Part shown: positions 39,350-51,395 of the stretch, in pieces
Layout: the number at the start of each line of letters is the position of its first letter
Position numbering within the stretch: the stretch's first letter is position 1
Assembly (NCBI GenBank): GCA_964034945.1
Contig: OZ035961.1
Location: forward strand, 13,037,501 to 13,101,500
Length of the DNA: 64,000 nt
Direction: 5' to 3'
Source: Chrysopilus asiliformis
Lineage: Eukaryota > Arthropoda > Insecta > Diptera > Rhagionidae
Notes under the pieces: model-generated
What the model saw: the letters and a program-made list of their open reading frames with translations, nothing else
Told to the model about the DNA's origin: nothing
The model's database searches: none
Program-made: the position numbers and the translations under genes

Positions 39350-42300
39350 TATCTGATATACATATGTTCTAGCTGTTATATTTTTCTATTTTCAGTGAGT
39401 CAATCGTCATACCCCAGCTCTCTAGTGGCACCTACTCCTACCTACTATTATTATTTATCCCTACTAGGTACTATAAGGTGTTATTTTAACGCCTTATGAC
39501 ACGAAGAAGGTAAAAATGTACTTTTATCAAAAACATAGGTGCTAACTTTCACGTGTTGATTGATCGTATGGTGGCACAGACGCGTGATTTGATTTGAATG
39601 CGTGGGTTTTATAAAACATTTATAAAAACAATCATAAATCGAGTGGTGATTTTTCAACGTTTTTATAGAATCGATTGGTGGTAAATCCACCTATTATACC
39701 GCTGTATGGTGGCGTACGAGGGCTGTAGTGGGGTTGGGTGGTGGTTTTCCAAGAGAAAATGATAAAAATGAATTTCCAGGAAATTTTGAAAGACCGATCA
39801 TCAGGCTTGTCTTAATTTTTGTTTGCAAATATCTAAAATATATTTTTTTTTAAATACAGAAAAAAAATTTTAAGGAAAATGCGCTGCAGGAAATAAAATA
39901 TTCAAAAACTACGCCCCAGGCGAAATTCAAAGTTAAATACACCGTAAAGTAGAAAGCCTCACAATTACGAGGGAAGCAAAGCTCCATTTTGTCCCTTTTG
40001 AGGTGTAGATTTAACGCAACGAGTTTACAAATCTTAAAACGTCGCTTTACGCGGCTCTCCAAAAACGTACCGCCTTATCGGTCATCTATATGCTGTAATT
40101 TGCTGTTATATTTGGTGGTGGCAAATTGCGGGTTAGTTTTTCCACAGATTTGATATAAAAACAAATCACTATCCAAGCAACCAAACGAGTGATATTTTTG
40201 AAAATACTATTTTTAATAATCAGGTATAAATTAATGATAAAAAAATCATATTTTGGAGAGTTTTTCTGTGTTTTTATTATTTTTATTGCGCATTTTAAAT
40301 TATATTTTCCTTGAGGGGCTCGTTTTGTTCCACGCTCCCCTATAATATTCTAGTTTATACAGCAATTGCAAAAAATCAAATCGCTTTTCCGAAAAAAAAA
40401 ACTTGAATTGCTTAATTGCCATTCAAATTCGATGTTAAAGGAAACAAAAATTTGCCTGCGGTATATTTTTTATTCTATGCTTAATATATATACAAAATAA
40501 CCGTAATATGTGTCTATCTGTTTGTTTAAAGACCAAAAACTGAGATATTTTTCATGTTGTCTGTAAAAATTTGTATAAAATTTCTCTTGAGTGCTGCTCC
40601 CTGCAAATATTTGCCAGCTTCCATGCATCGCAGCCTATATAAAAACTTTCAGATTTTACGCATTTTTCGTCCTAATTGTTAATCAGTAAATTTAAATTAA
40701 CGACATTCGAATCGGCACTTGTAATTAATGTTGCAAAAAAATTATTCATTTTTAATCAAATCTTAAAATTCCTATAATTAGCAACCGTCATTAAGCAAAT
40801 TACAAAATTACAGAAACTCCCATTCCGCATGCGTTATAATGACTGATCTCCCTTAATTACTAGGAAAATATTCGAATTCAAAGCACTAACAAACAAGAGA
40901 AACAAGTGGAAATTATCTAGTGATACATACACAAATTATATGAAAACTCATTAAAATCTAGAAAAAAAACTCAATTAGACGACCCTTTCGGCCATTATCA
41001 TCACAATGTCAGTAAATTATCTGACGAAAAATGTTATAGAGGGTTAAACAAAATCATTTTCACCCACAAAATTAAATACCACCATCATCATCAATTTTGT
41101 TTCGCATGTATACTACCACTAAACACTGCTACATCCTCAACCCATCAATTTTATTTATTTACAAAGTATATAAATATATTTTACCATTTAAACTCTTCTC
41201 GTTCCATGCAAAAATTCCTTTTCGTTCTTCCCTCACAACCCGGAATTATGGTAGGATTTTGTGAGTCGAGTTGAAAATCACATTTCGCCTAATTAATAAA
41301 TGTTTTTAAGCGAGCTTAACCCTTACCACCATCAACACTCATCGTCAGTGAATTAAAGCCGAAATTCAAGTGGAAATTATAACTTCCGAAGTTAAATTTG
41401 GCTGAAGCTTTTCACATATGAAAGGCACTTTCATACCCAGCACACAACACACATCGAAATCCCAAAATGTACGACGACGTATTCAAATAAAATTGAAGAA
41501 CGAAAAAAAGTAGAATGTCTATTAGTAAAGGCATGTATAGATATTCGTATAAACATGAGTATACAATAAATTAGTCCTTTTCCGAGCGGAGCGCTCCATT
41601 AGACGATTCCCATGTTCGCAATTATCCCCATCTATTCACTTCACGCTCATCATCCAGGAAAAGCGAATTTTCTCATTAGCCAAAAATGACGACGACGTCG
41701 ACCGACATCCCAACAAAATTCGTTTCACCTTCCTTTGACACAAAAAAAAACCATCGCCCCCTCCCGCCATCTTTTTTATCATTCTATTTCTTCTCATACT
41801 TTGGGAAAATTGCGTCCTGGGAAAAGGATGAGTAATACTTTGATCTCCACTTTTTCCCAACAAATTTTCTTGTTTAACGTTTGGTATTTCCATTGTTGTA
41901 AATTTGCTACTTAATTTATTCCGTCCACATTAATTGCGTTCCCCCCACATGCTTCTCTTCGATATACGCATTCCAAGAATAAAACCTAAATTTCAGAAAA
42001 CCAAATTTATACAAAATGCTCCTTTCATAATACTCCCCAGTATTTAACATTATTCCATTCCTGGAGAAAACATCTCATTCAGATACGCATATACGTATCC
42101 CTAAAAGCATTAACACAAGCACACACACAAAAATCTAGATGAGAATAACGAAATTTCCTTCGTCTTCTCATCGCATTTTGCTGAATTTTGGGGAGGTGCA
42201 AAGTGTTTGAAAGCATTTTCAGAAGAAAATTCGCGCCCGTTTCCCATTAATTTATCCTGGGCCAAGGAAAATCACAAACACCATAGAGTCACCCACCCAA

Positions 42301-42959
42301 CCGCTTGCACAGTTAGCCAATGATAACGACTGAAGGCCTCCGAAATGTCCTTGGAATGGGATGGTGGATTCCCATTGGGTAAATCGGGTGGGGGTGGTAA
42401 ATTGTTTTCGTTGTACGAAAATTCATTTGGAACACCACAGAATAAGTGCTGGCGGTAATGATGATGGACTGATGGAGGATGATTGTGATGGTGGTTGTTT
42501 CTGTTTGGATTCAAACGAATCACTTGTATACGAATAATGGTCAAAGGAATATCCCATCGAAAATTAGATGGAAAATGTTTAGCACTGGAGTAAATGATTC
42601 GCAAAAAGTAATTTGGGAAAAGATCAAAGTTTTAGCTCTGTGCTTAGCACATAATTGGAGATACGTTGGGAATTTCTGGGTTCTGACTTTCTGAGTAGAA
42701 AAACTGTGATTGGATGTAGTTTATTAAGTTGTTTCAATCTTTTTAAATTTGATCTAGCGTAATTCGATTAAATCGATTTGTTGTTTTTATGTTTAAAAAA
42801 ATTTTCTTGTAATATTTTTAATTACGATATTTGCAGAATTTCGTTTTTAATTTTCATCCTTTGTTTTATTTTCATCAACTTTCATCTATTTTCACAGAAC
42901 TTCTGTCAACTTTAATAGAATCTTTATAAAATTACTAGAGTGTGAACCCGTCGAGTTTA
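39350..42959. other. Intergenic, little recognisable content
   Basis: No supported gene. A His/Pro-rich open frame at 42272-42604 is discussed under findings. The 40.7-40.9 kb part has several TAATTA-like cores. Confidence 0.45.
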
Positions 42960-43229
42960 GAGCGACTTCATAACTAGAATGTGGCCAATCATCACTCTAC
43001 TTCGAATATGGGCTGTTCGAAACGTCCATCTTCGAATATGGATTCTTCTCATTTTCTTTTCAATCTTTTAAGCAATTTGCGAGATTTAAATTTTTGTTAA
43101 CCCTCAAAATATAACCATTATTTTCATTTAAAAGGTTACAGTTGTTATTTTGTAGGTCTCTGATTATAAAAGATATTTTGAGCCAAAAGCTGATTTCAGA
43201 TTTACCACACTCTGGTTATTAAGTCGCTC
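42960..43229. mobile_element. 270-bp MITE with TA duplication
   Basis: The ends GAGCGACTTCATAACTAGAA and the inverse of GGTTATTAAGTCGCTC match over about 25 bp with four mismatches, flanked by TA. CTTCGAATATGG occurs twice inside. Probably Tc1/mariner-related and older than the other MITEs. Confidence 0.7.
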
Positions 43230-46200
43230 TAGTCAGGTTAAGTATTTCTATATGTTTCAGAACAATTGGAAAAATTTCGGAAATCACTTTCTTCACAAGA
43301 GGACCTTTTTGCGTACAATTTTTCAAAATTTTGACATTAGATTTGTCGCTAAAACCTGTACTGAAAATTTCCTTAAAAAAATGGATAAAAGTTAATTCTT
43401 GTTATCAATACAGAACCTACCTTAAGCCTCTCTTTCTCCGCCGTATTGAGCCTTTTTTCGACCTTACGCTACAGCTATGTATCTTTTGGTAAAAACCTTA
43501 CTAAAACCAATTCAGCCGTTCAAAAGATAGTAGGGGAGGGGTCACAGTGGAAGAAGTGGATCAATTGTGAAAAGCCAATCAAAATCTCTTCGGGGCGCTA
43601 GGAGATAGCTGAAAGGATTGACGGGCAGAGGAAGGAGTGTTTTTTTAAATACAGATACTTAAACCCGAGATTTATTATCCAACACAAAAAACCGCGTCCC
43701 AATCGATCGACGGGGTACTAAAGAACAGGAGGGAGGTCAACATAAAGTGTCCTATCCTTTTTTCTACAAGTAGCTCTAACCGTAATTTTGTACTCACCTG
43801 ATTGTTTTCAAAATATTTAAACCTAATATAAAAAGTGGTTTTTTGGGGATATGAACGGTCAAACGCGCTTACAATAATTTTGAAGATTTTTTAAACTCGC
43901 TAAAAAATTAAAGTTCCAAAAAAAAACATTGTTTTAAAATATCTTATTTCAGGTCCTACATTTTATAGCCAGAAACCAAACTGTATCAAGCGATTCTCTT
44001 GGAAACAAATCAATATTTTTTGAAGAATGCAGCAAATGTACTTCTTTAAAAAAAATCTCAAAAATCATTTAAGTTTTGGACAATTTTTTAAAAACGTTTA
44101 CCCACGAAATTTTTTTTTTACTGCATTCGTTTTAAAAACCCAACTGAATTTCGGGTACAAATATATCGTATTGCATTTCAAACAAAGAAACAATGAAATA
44201 CGAGTACAAATCTTTTCAATGCACATTTAAATCACTCACAAAGCAATGTAGGTGCCCTGTTATCATCACCACCCCCTACTGTGAGTATTTTGCTAATCCC
44301 AGGTTTTTCAATATAAACAGAGAGCAGTCCTTGTTTCCTTTAGCCAAGTAGCCACTCTTAATTGCGGCACTGTTCCCCTTTTTCCGACATAATACTGAAA
44401 TATCAACTCTGAAGCATCCCTCACCAAACAAATACACTTTCAAACGGATAAACCACCACTGCAAACGATGTTGCTTATGCCATTTAAGAGCCACTTCACT
44501 CATACCACATCACACCACTTTAAAAAAAAAGTCCAAGTCGGTACTTGCAGCTACTTGAAACTGCTTGATGAAAAACAGTAAAACAGCCCGCGGGGCGAGG
44601 AAGGCAGTTCACAAGTTTGTTTACATCAGGCGGTCAAATTATCATCAAAGCTGAACCATCCCCACTTTTACCTTCCCTTAATTCTCTAGTATTTCAACAG
44701 CGTTCACTGAATAATCGTCGACACCATATAGGGAAACATCTTATTGCAGAACCAGTCGAAGGATTCAAGAATGAACGAATGGTGCAAAAGCACCAGGCTA
44801 GAACCACTAACAACCCCATTATCAAGAGCAACAAAATAACAACAGGCATTTACTCAACATCATCCCTTCTTCCTTGCAATGGTATAGATGTGAATTTTTG
44901 TATATCGCAACGTTAATTGTGGGCTGGTTCCGCCATACGTATTTATAGAATTTTCCCTTAGCATGCACCCTCAGGGGGTAAAATGGTCGATCATAGTATG
45001 ATCTGACGTACTTTACAAACTTATACACTCGAATTTTCCCTTTATCTGGCTCCTGAGCAAGGTCTGCGATATAATTGAACTAATTTGTTAATGCCCAAAA
45101 ACGATGGCGATTTTTTTCTTTCTGATCTATCGTCAAATCTTCTGTATCCAAATGTCTTCTGTCGGGTTTACCTGCTTTTCAAGAGATGAGGAAAATCTAC
45201 CATGTTTTTGTACCTTTTAATTCGACTTTGATTAATTGAAGGCGAATTCTTTTTTAAATGCGGAGAGATTTAATCTTTAAATGGGATAAGTCTTTTGACG
45301 CGATCTCTCTGTAATTTGTTAATTTCCATTAAAAGAAAATTGAAAATTGTTAGAGGGTTGTTTACAGTGGAAATAAGACATTGACTTCGTCTTGAGGATG
45401 GCACTTAAGAAAACCAGCTACGAGCCTCTTAAAAGATTTATTAATAAATTAGATTTTTTTTTTGCTCTGATGATTGGATTAATTTTAGTTAAAGAAAAAA
45501 CCAAAGTACCAATCTAGCAGGCAAACTGCAAAAAAAAAGGTTTTCTTAATTCTAAATCAAAATATTTATTGAAAAATCTAAAGATATGTACGGAAAACTG
45601 TTTATAAGACTCAAACAAAACTTTTAACTGGAAAATTTCTTTAAACAGAAAAAAATCCCGGTGTGGAAATATTAGAAGAATCGAAAAAAGAAATGTCGTC
45701 AAACACGATGTTGAATGAAAAACCTCTAATCAGAAAAATCATGTCATAAAAATAGATATTGTGTTTGTTCGAATGTTCCAAATCTTAAAATACCAATCTT
45801 ATATAAAAGCTTTACTAAAAACTATAAAAGGGAATTTGTTAAAGATTACTTAAAAAATAAACGATCCTTTACATTATCGAAAGTCATATAAAAGAAAATT
45901 GATTCTGACACAAGAGAAAAAAGTGCTTGAACCTTTTGCAGAATCCAATAAAACAAACCATTTATGTATATAAAATCCAGAGTAAAAACAAAAAAAAATC
46001 ATAAAACGAGCAGAAAAGCAAATCGAAATCGGAAAATCGTCTTGACAGAATGGAGCAAATCCCAAACAAATAAATCCCTCAGATACAAATGACAAATAGC
46101 TTAATCTTATAAAACACAATCATGGCCGAAGCCCAATGGAAAAGAAGGAAAAACCAGAGTGACTATAGGACGATAAAGGACAAGACAAGGCAAGATCGGA

Positions 46201-46253
46201 TAGAATGGTAGAATACAATAAATCCTTAAGAAAAATGGGCAAAAATAAAAAAT
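43230..46253. other. Intergenic, no firm feature
   Basis: A 99-codon open frame on the plus strand (44617-44916) contains IIIKAEPSPLL but lacks convincing splice sites or family resemblance. Otherwise nothing supported. Confidence 0.4.
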
Positions 46254-46538
46254 TTATTGCTGTTGAACGAGTTGACATTTAATGGCATACCCTTGTTGTC
46301 GAAATTTTCCGTATGGACGTTGGCTTCTCGTCTTTCTTGGTTTCATCGAGGTGGCGTCGTCAAATAACTTCCATTGTACCTATACTTTGAAAAAGATGCC
46401 CAGTCGCATCAAACTCATTCCCTCGGGCACTGTCCCGAATGTGGAGGATTGAAGCATCCTTGGTTCAAACTCATCCTTTTTAGAAGTCGATTTAAGACAC
46501 GCGCGTTGAACAATTGGGAGAATTTCATCCGCGGTCAT
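46254..46538 (-). pseudogene. Coding-like segment with one in-frame stop, unrecognised
   Basis: From ATG at 46538 the minus strand reads MTADEILPIVQRACLK and stays open to TAG at 46380-46382. It continues after that stop as VQWKLFDDATSMKPRKTR, then GKFRQQGYAIKCQLVQQQ, to TAA at 46254, which overlaps an AATAAA. The composition looks protein-like. It could be a decayed gene copy, or TTCAAAGTATAG could be a splice acceptor making the last 41 codons a terminal exon. I do not recognise the family. Confidence 0.25.
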
Positions 46539-49395
46539 CGTACCAAACTGGGAATGGGGATCAAGTGGAGAACAATTTGGAACGTGAAAAAGGGATATGT
46601 ACGGATGGAATTGGAGAACTAACACATAAATGAAGCGCTTTCCCGCTAACATGCAATTTAGGATGCTGAGTATCGAAGGAATAATACTTGGAAAATGCGA
46701 GAGGTAAGGATATTTTATGGCGTTATAACACGTATCTGATATCAAATAAATTGATTTGAGTGATTTTTGATTTTTGATTTAAAAAAGTCCTACCCGTTTA
46801 ATTGAGATTTTCCTTACTTAAAAAGTATGTGTTTTTTTCACTTGAAACACACGTGAAAATCAATGAAAAACTGAAGAACGAAATCCTTTAAAGTGAACTT
46901 TTTTATCCCAAAAATAATACATTTTCGTCCAATTAAACATTCGAAGCTACCTAATTTTTGAAAAATTAATCCCCAGTTTTTATTACTAAAATTATAGTTT
47001 CCTCAAATATAATCTGCGGAGTAAATTCAGCACCTGGCGCCAGGTAAACGAGGTGGAAAATTAAGAAATTACCATTTCCGAAAAAAGAAGAAACAACAAA
47101 ATTCAGTCGATCTTTGAATATCAATACATCTGTGAATATCCATAACTACAGCAATTTATCCCTTATGACGGCTTTTCTTATAATCCGTTTTGACAGGATC
47201 AGGGAAAATGTTGGTACCCTACATACGTTGTTGAAATTAAGGACCTTTATACGTAAAAGTATTACTTTTGTAGCTAAATTTTAAAAATTATAGAGCTTAA
47301 TCAATTTCCCTACAATTTATTGAAATACTTTAGTTTAAAAAAATTACACCATTTAGAAACAAAATTTGAGAAAAAAATCACAGCGCCATTTTACTCGAAA
47401 TCAAAAACCTAAAACACAATCTCTAAAACTGCCAAAAAAAAAACTACAGGAAAAATATTTACATTTAAATCGAAAATCCAAACAGGAGCCACTATTGTTT
47501 GATTATTATTGAACAAATGATGAAAAATCATCTTAAATGGCAAAAAAAAGAAACACTGAAAGGTAACATCTCGTGTCTAGACTTGTCTTAAATTTCAAAA
47601 GATTAGCCGAAATCCATTTTTCTCGGTTGAATTGCCAAAAACGTTATTATTCAGGTTGACTGAATACCTTTGAAAAGGCGGCATTTCGCTGATTTTTTTA
47701 TTCCCAAATCAATTTCATGGTGGTCTCAATTGATAAAATTTGTGCTTACTTTAAAAAGACACATCTTTTTTAAGAAAAAAACTTTCTTTAAAGATCGAAG
47801 ACTTTTTTTGTGTTCAATCACCGAAAAAGGTGAGATGTTTTTGAAAACTTGGTCATTTTCTAGAAGAAATTTGTACTTGCACGTTCTATATTTTGTTCAT
47901 TCAAATTTGTATTCGAAAAAAAACAGAATTTGCAAAAACTGAACATAAGTGCAGTTTACCTCCGGGCTTATATTTTTAATGTATTTACATTAGCTATTCG
48001 TTAAATAATGCATATATAAAAATTTGGCTTATTTAACGTCGACTTAATTGATTTTATCTACACTTGGTATTCACCTTTGTATTGAAATACAAAATCAATA
48101 AATAGAAAAATATTAGTGCCCGTGAGTAAATGAAATATACGGCTTACGTATTTTATAATAGCATTAAAACACTTTCAATTACAGCAACAGACAATGTAAT
48201 GCCCCTTAAGTGAGTACTTAAACACCCAAGCGGCGTACTCTTTTCCAATTTAATTTGCTTTAAAAAATGAACGGAAATAAAGTTCCAAAAAAAACTTGCT
48301 TCCATCCCTTCAATGCATAACGCTAAGGAGCAAATACGAGTATAACCAACGGAATCATTAAAAGTGGGCAGGCAACATTGTATCAGGATAATGCATTTAC
48401 ATTCCTTATGAACGTATTTACCGACTTTAAAAACCGTTTTTCGTTTTTTTTCCTATTATGCCTCATGGTGAATACTCCAATTAGAGGTGGAAACTTTAAT
48501 GAAAGATGTAAACACGATCTGACTCTTAACTACATTTATCTACCTAGGTAACGTGAAAAATACAACCCTTCCGTCCCATGATTGAATTCCACCTCATCAA
48601 AGCATTCGCTCTAACTCATACACAGCAATAATCAACATCTCTGCTTCTAATGCTTACAGAGGGAATTTTGAAAAAGAAACATAAGAAGCAGAAAGGTATC
48701 GCGGTGGCGATGGAAACTATTCATATCCACCCTCATTAAACCGAAAAGGGCTACATTCTGCAAATGTGATTCATTCATACCTTGATTGAATTGAACGCCT
48801 CGATCGTTACACCGATTCTGTTATTGAGAAATCAAGGCGGCGAATGTATCAATTTTTTATAACCCATTCAACTCATTGTTTTTAAAAATCGTACAGAACT
48901 AAGGTATACGCTCCTACGCCTTTAATCCATTTCTCCCACATGTAACATGTGTGCTCCATTATTAAATTACAAAAATGCAACACAATTTGTATTGATGATA
49001 GTACATTTAACGTTATTCTTTATATGACAGATATTTTTTCGTGTTAATTTACTAATTTTTGGCATTGAATTAAAAATTGATTTTACAAAAAATCTAACAA
49101 ATTAAATGAATATGGCAATTTACTACATTTAATTACAAAATATATATTTTAAACATAAAACTCTGAAGCGTAAATGTGAGCTACTAACCATTTTTTTTTT
49201 ACTTTTTTACTTTATTGTCGATTGTATTTAATTTACGTCAGTCTACAGTCAGATGTAATTTTTTGCTTGGAGCAGCAAAATCTTAACGTAGATATTTATT
49301 GGTCCTCTCGTGCACATAAAATGTGATTCAAATTTTAGGAACGATGAAAACACTTCCACGAACCACATCGCATTCAGACTAAAATATATTAAGTA
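46539..49395. other. Intergenic, no recognised feature
   Basis: AT-rich; one perfect 14-bp palindrome ACCTGGCGCCAGGT at 47032-47045 and no supported gene. Confidence 0.5.
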
Positions 49396-49885
49396 AGAAT
49401 ACACAAAACACAAAAAACTACAATTGCCAGTCGCCAACCGTCAAATACTCTATATGAGGACAGACGAAATTTCAAAAAATCCATTAGTATAAGAGAGGGG
49501 AAGGAGTGGTCCCAGTGGAATTTGATGTTTATAACAGTAATGTTCTAAACACATTTTAAATTTATAAATTTGTCGATACGATGCACCGTTTCCGAGAAAA
49601 TCGCAAAAAACTATTTCATTTGTATAGGGGAGGGAAGAAGGAGTGTACCAACTGCAAAAAACTGTTTCGTTTGTATGAGGAAGGAAGAAGGAATGCTCGC
49701 TCAAGAACTTAGCCTTGCTATTTATAACGTAACAGTAAAAAATTTCAATTCTCTAGCTCAAGTTATGGTGTTCAGGGACATACGAACATCAAAATCTTTT
49801 GTCACACAAAACACCCTGTTATAGTTCATTTTTGTGTCCGAGGATTGGTTCGATGGGTTACAAACGGTATACTAGATATAATATA
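49396..49885 (+). repeat. Dispersed repeat family, copy d
   Basis: It opens with ACTACAATTGCCAGTCGCC and AATACTCTATATGAGGACAG. It has the doubled core (TATAAGAGAGGGGAAGGAGTG, TGTATAGGGGAGGGAAGAAG) and ends GGATTGGTTCGATGGGTTAC, parallel to copy b. Confidence 0.65.
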
Positions 49886-50244
49886 TAACATACTCTTCAT
49901 GACTCTCATATAGAGTACAAACATGTAAAAAAAGCAAACTTAAACAACCATGGGCTTTCAGGGCACCAGCAAGGAAGGAAACAAAAAAAGCATGGGGAAC
50001 AATGGTATATAACTTGAAGGGATAACAATATTGATTCAAGTGAAATGTAAAGGCCATTTCATTCGTTTTATTGAAGTCATAAAAAGGATTTAGAAGAAAA
50101 TTCGGTGATTCCTTTACTAAATTGAAATTTCTTCCCTGCAAATCTGTCGGGATAGACTTCAATTATGTTCATTTTCTTTAGTTATAAATCTTGTGCATTT
50201 GGTATCCAAATGGCCATTTTGAAAACATCAAAAATGAAATTAAA

Positions 50245-50660
50245 GAACATAAGAAAACCTACAATTGCCAGGAGCCAATCTTCAAATACTATAATATGAG
50301 GACAAACAATTTTTTTTTTAAATCAATTTGTATGGGAGATACCATTGGATTTGTCATTTGAATAGAGAAGGGGAGGTTCTGTCCAACTGGATTTTGATGT
50401 ATGGATAAGTTATGTAAAATAAAATTCTTAACACATTTTACTTTTATAAATTTTTCAAATCGACTCACCGTTCTCGAGCAAATTGTAAAATCATGTTGCG
50501 TTGGTATGGGTTAGCCTTGTTTATTACGAGAAACGCAGCTGTGAAAAATTTGCAAATATCTAGCTAAATCTTTTTGAAAGTGTTCACGGTCGAACAGGCG
50601 GATGGACGGACAGACAGGCGGATGGATGGATGGACGGACGAACATGCGGAAATACCCTGT
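50245..50660 (+). repeat. Dispersed repeat family, copy e
   Basis: Contains CCTACAATTGCCAGGAGCC, ATATGAGGACAAAC, AACTGGATTTTGATGTATGG and a (GGAC/GGAT)n stretch at about 50598-50640 ending CATGCGGAAAT, as in copy b. It lies inside the inverted-repeat segment. Confidence 0.6.
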
Positions 50661-50765
50661 GGATTATTTCACCAAACTACAAATTTGTATTTACAACCGT
50701 TTTTCTAAATCTAATATTCGAATGAACTATAAGATGTCGCGTTATCAGTATCGACTCAACCGGTG

Positions 50766-50841
50766 TTACAACCGTATTTCTGCTCAGAACTGTGAATTCA
50801 GATGTGAGTGGTTAAATCCGAAGAACTTTTGAATGCTTTTG
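50766..50841 (-). pseudogene. Captured fragment of ZAD zinc-finger gene
   Basis: About 76 bp (for example GTGAATTCAGATGTGAGTGG, then TTAAATCCGAAGAACTTTTG) matches the finger 9/10 region of paralogs A and B on the same strand with roughly eight mismatches. It lies between the inverted repeats at 50148 and 50976. It is too short to function as coding sequence. Confidence 0.75.
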
Positions 50842-50987
50842 TATCAGTAAAAATTTATCTGCAGCGTATTTTTTATTACTAAGATGAGACTGTACCAAAA
50901 TTCAAAATGGCAATTTGGATACCAAATGAACAAAATATATAACTAAAGAAAATGAACATAATTGAAGTCTATCCCGAAACATATATG

Positions 50988-51058
50988 GGTGAGTTAACAT
51001 TGCTAACACAATATGCATAATTTGATTATGCATATTGTGTTAGCAATGTTTACTCACC
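50988..51058. repeat. Near-perfect hairpin, 33-bp arms, 5-base loop
   Basis: GGTGAGTTAACATTGCTAAC (50988-51020 in full) pairs with 51026-51058 with one mismatch; the loop is TTTGA. The A/B-homologous 3' flank begins at its right arm (ACTCACCTATTTTT, compare GCTCACCTATTTTTT near 53918). Confidence 0.85.
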
Positions 51059-51395
51059 TATTTTTAATCTCATTTTCTCTTGTTATTTATATTTTATTTT
51101 AATTTAATATTATATTTTGTTAATCATAATCACCTTTAATTTTTTTATGGAATAAATGAAATTAAAACTGCAACCAAACTAGGCTTCAATATTTAAAAAA
51201 AACGATTTATTTAATATCCTTACCCTATACACATAAAAACTTATTATAATAGTGACAAATATAATTAGAAATATTGTTTTCGATTTTCTCGGAAGCGGTG
51301 GTTCGAAACAAAAATATTGAGACAAGTGTTTACATTTACAATATAATTTCACATAATTCTTCTAGATATCAAAAGTTATATATCGAGCAGAAAAC

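Larger units (their letters stand above)
50148..50976. repeat. Composite segment bounded by ~77-bp inverted repeats
   Basis: Arm 50148-50224 (CGGGATAGACTTCAATTATG inward) is inverted at 50901-50976 with few mismatches. Between them are dispersed repeat copy e and a captured piece of the ZAD finger gene, so this looks like a foldback-type element that carries other DNA. Confidence 0.7.

Noticed and set aside
44617..44916. 99-codon plus-strand frame containing IIIKAEPSPLL
   Set aside because: Mildly protein-like but no donor site, no family resemblance and no neighbouring exons.
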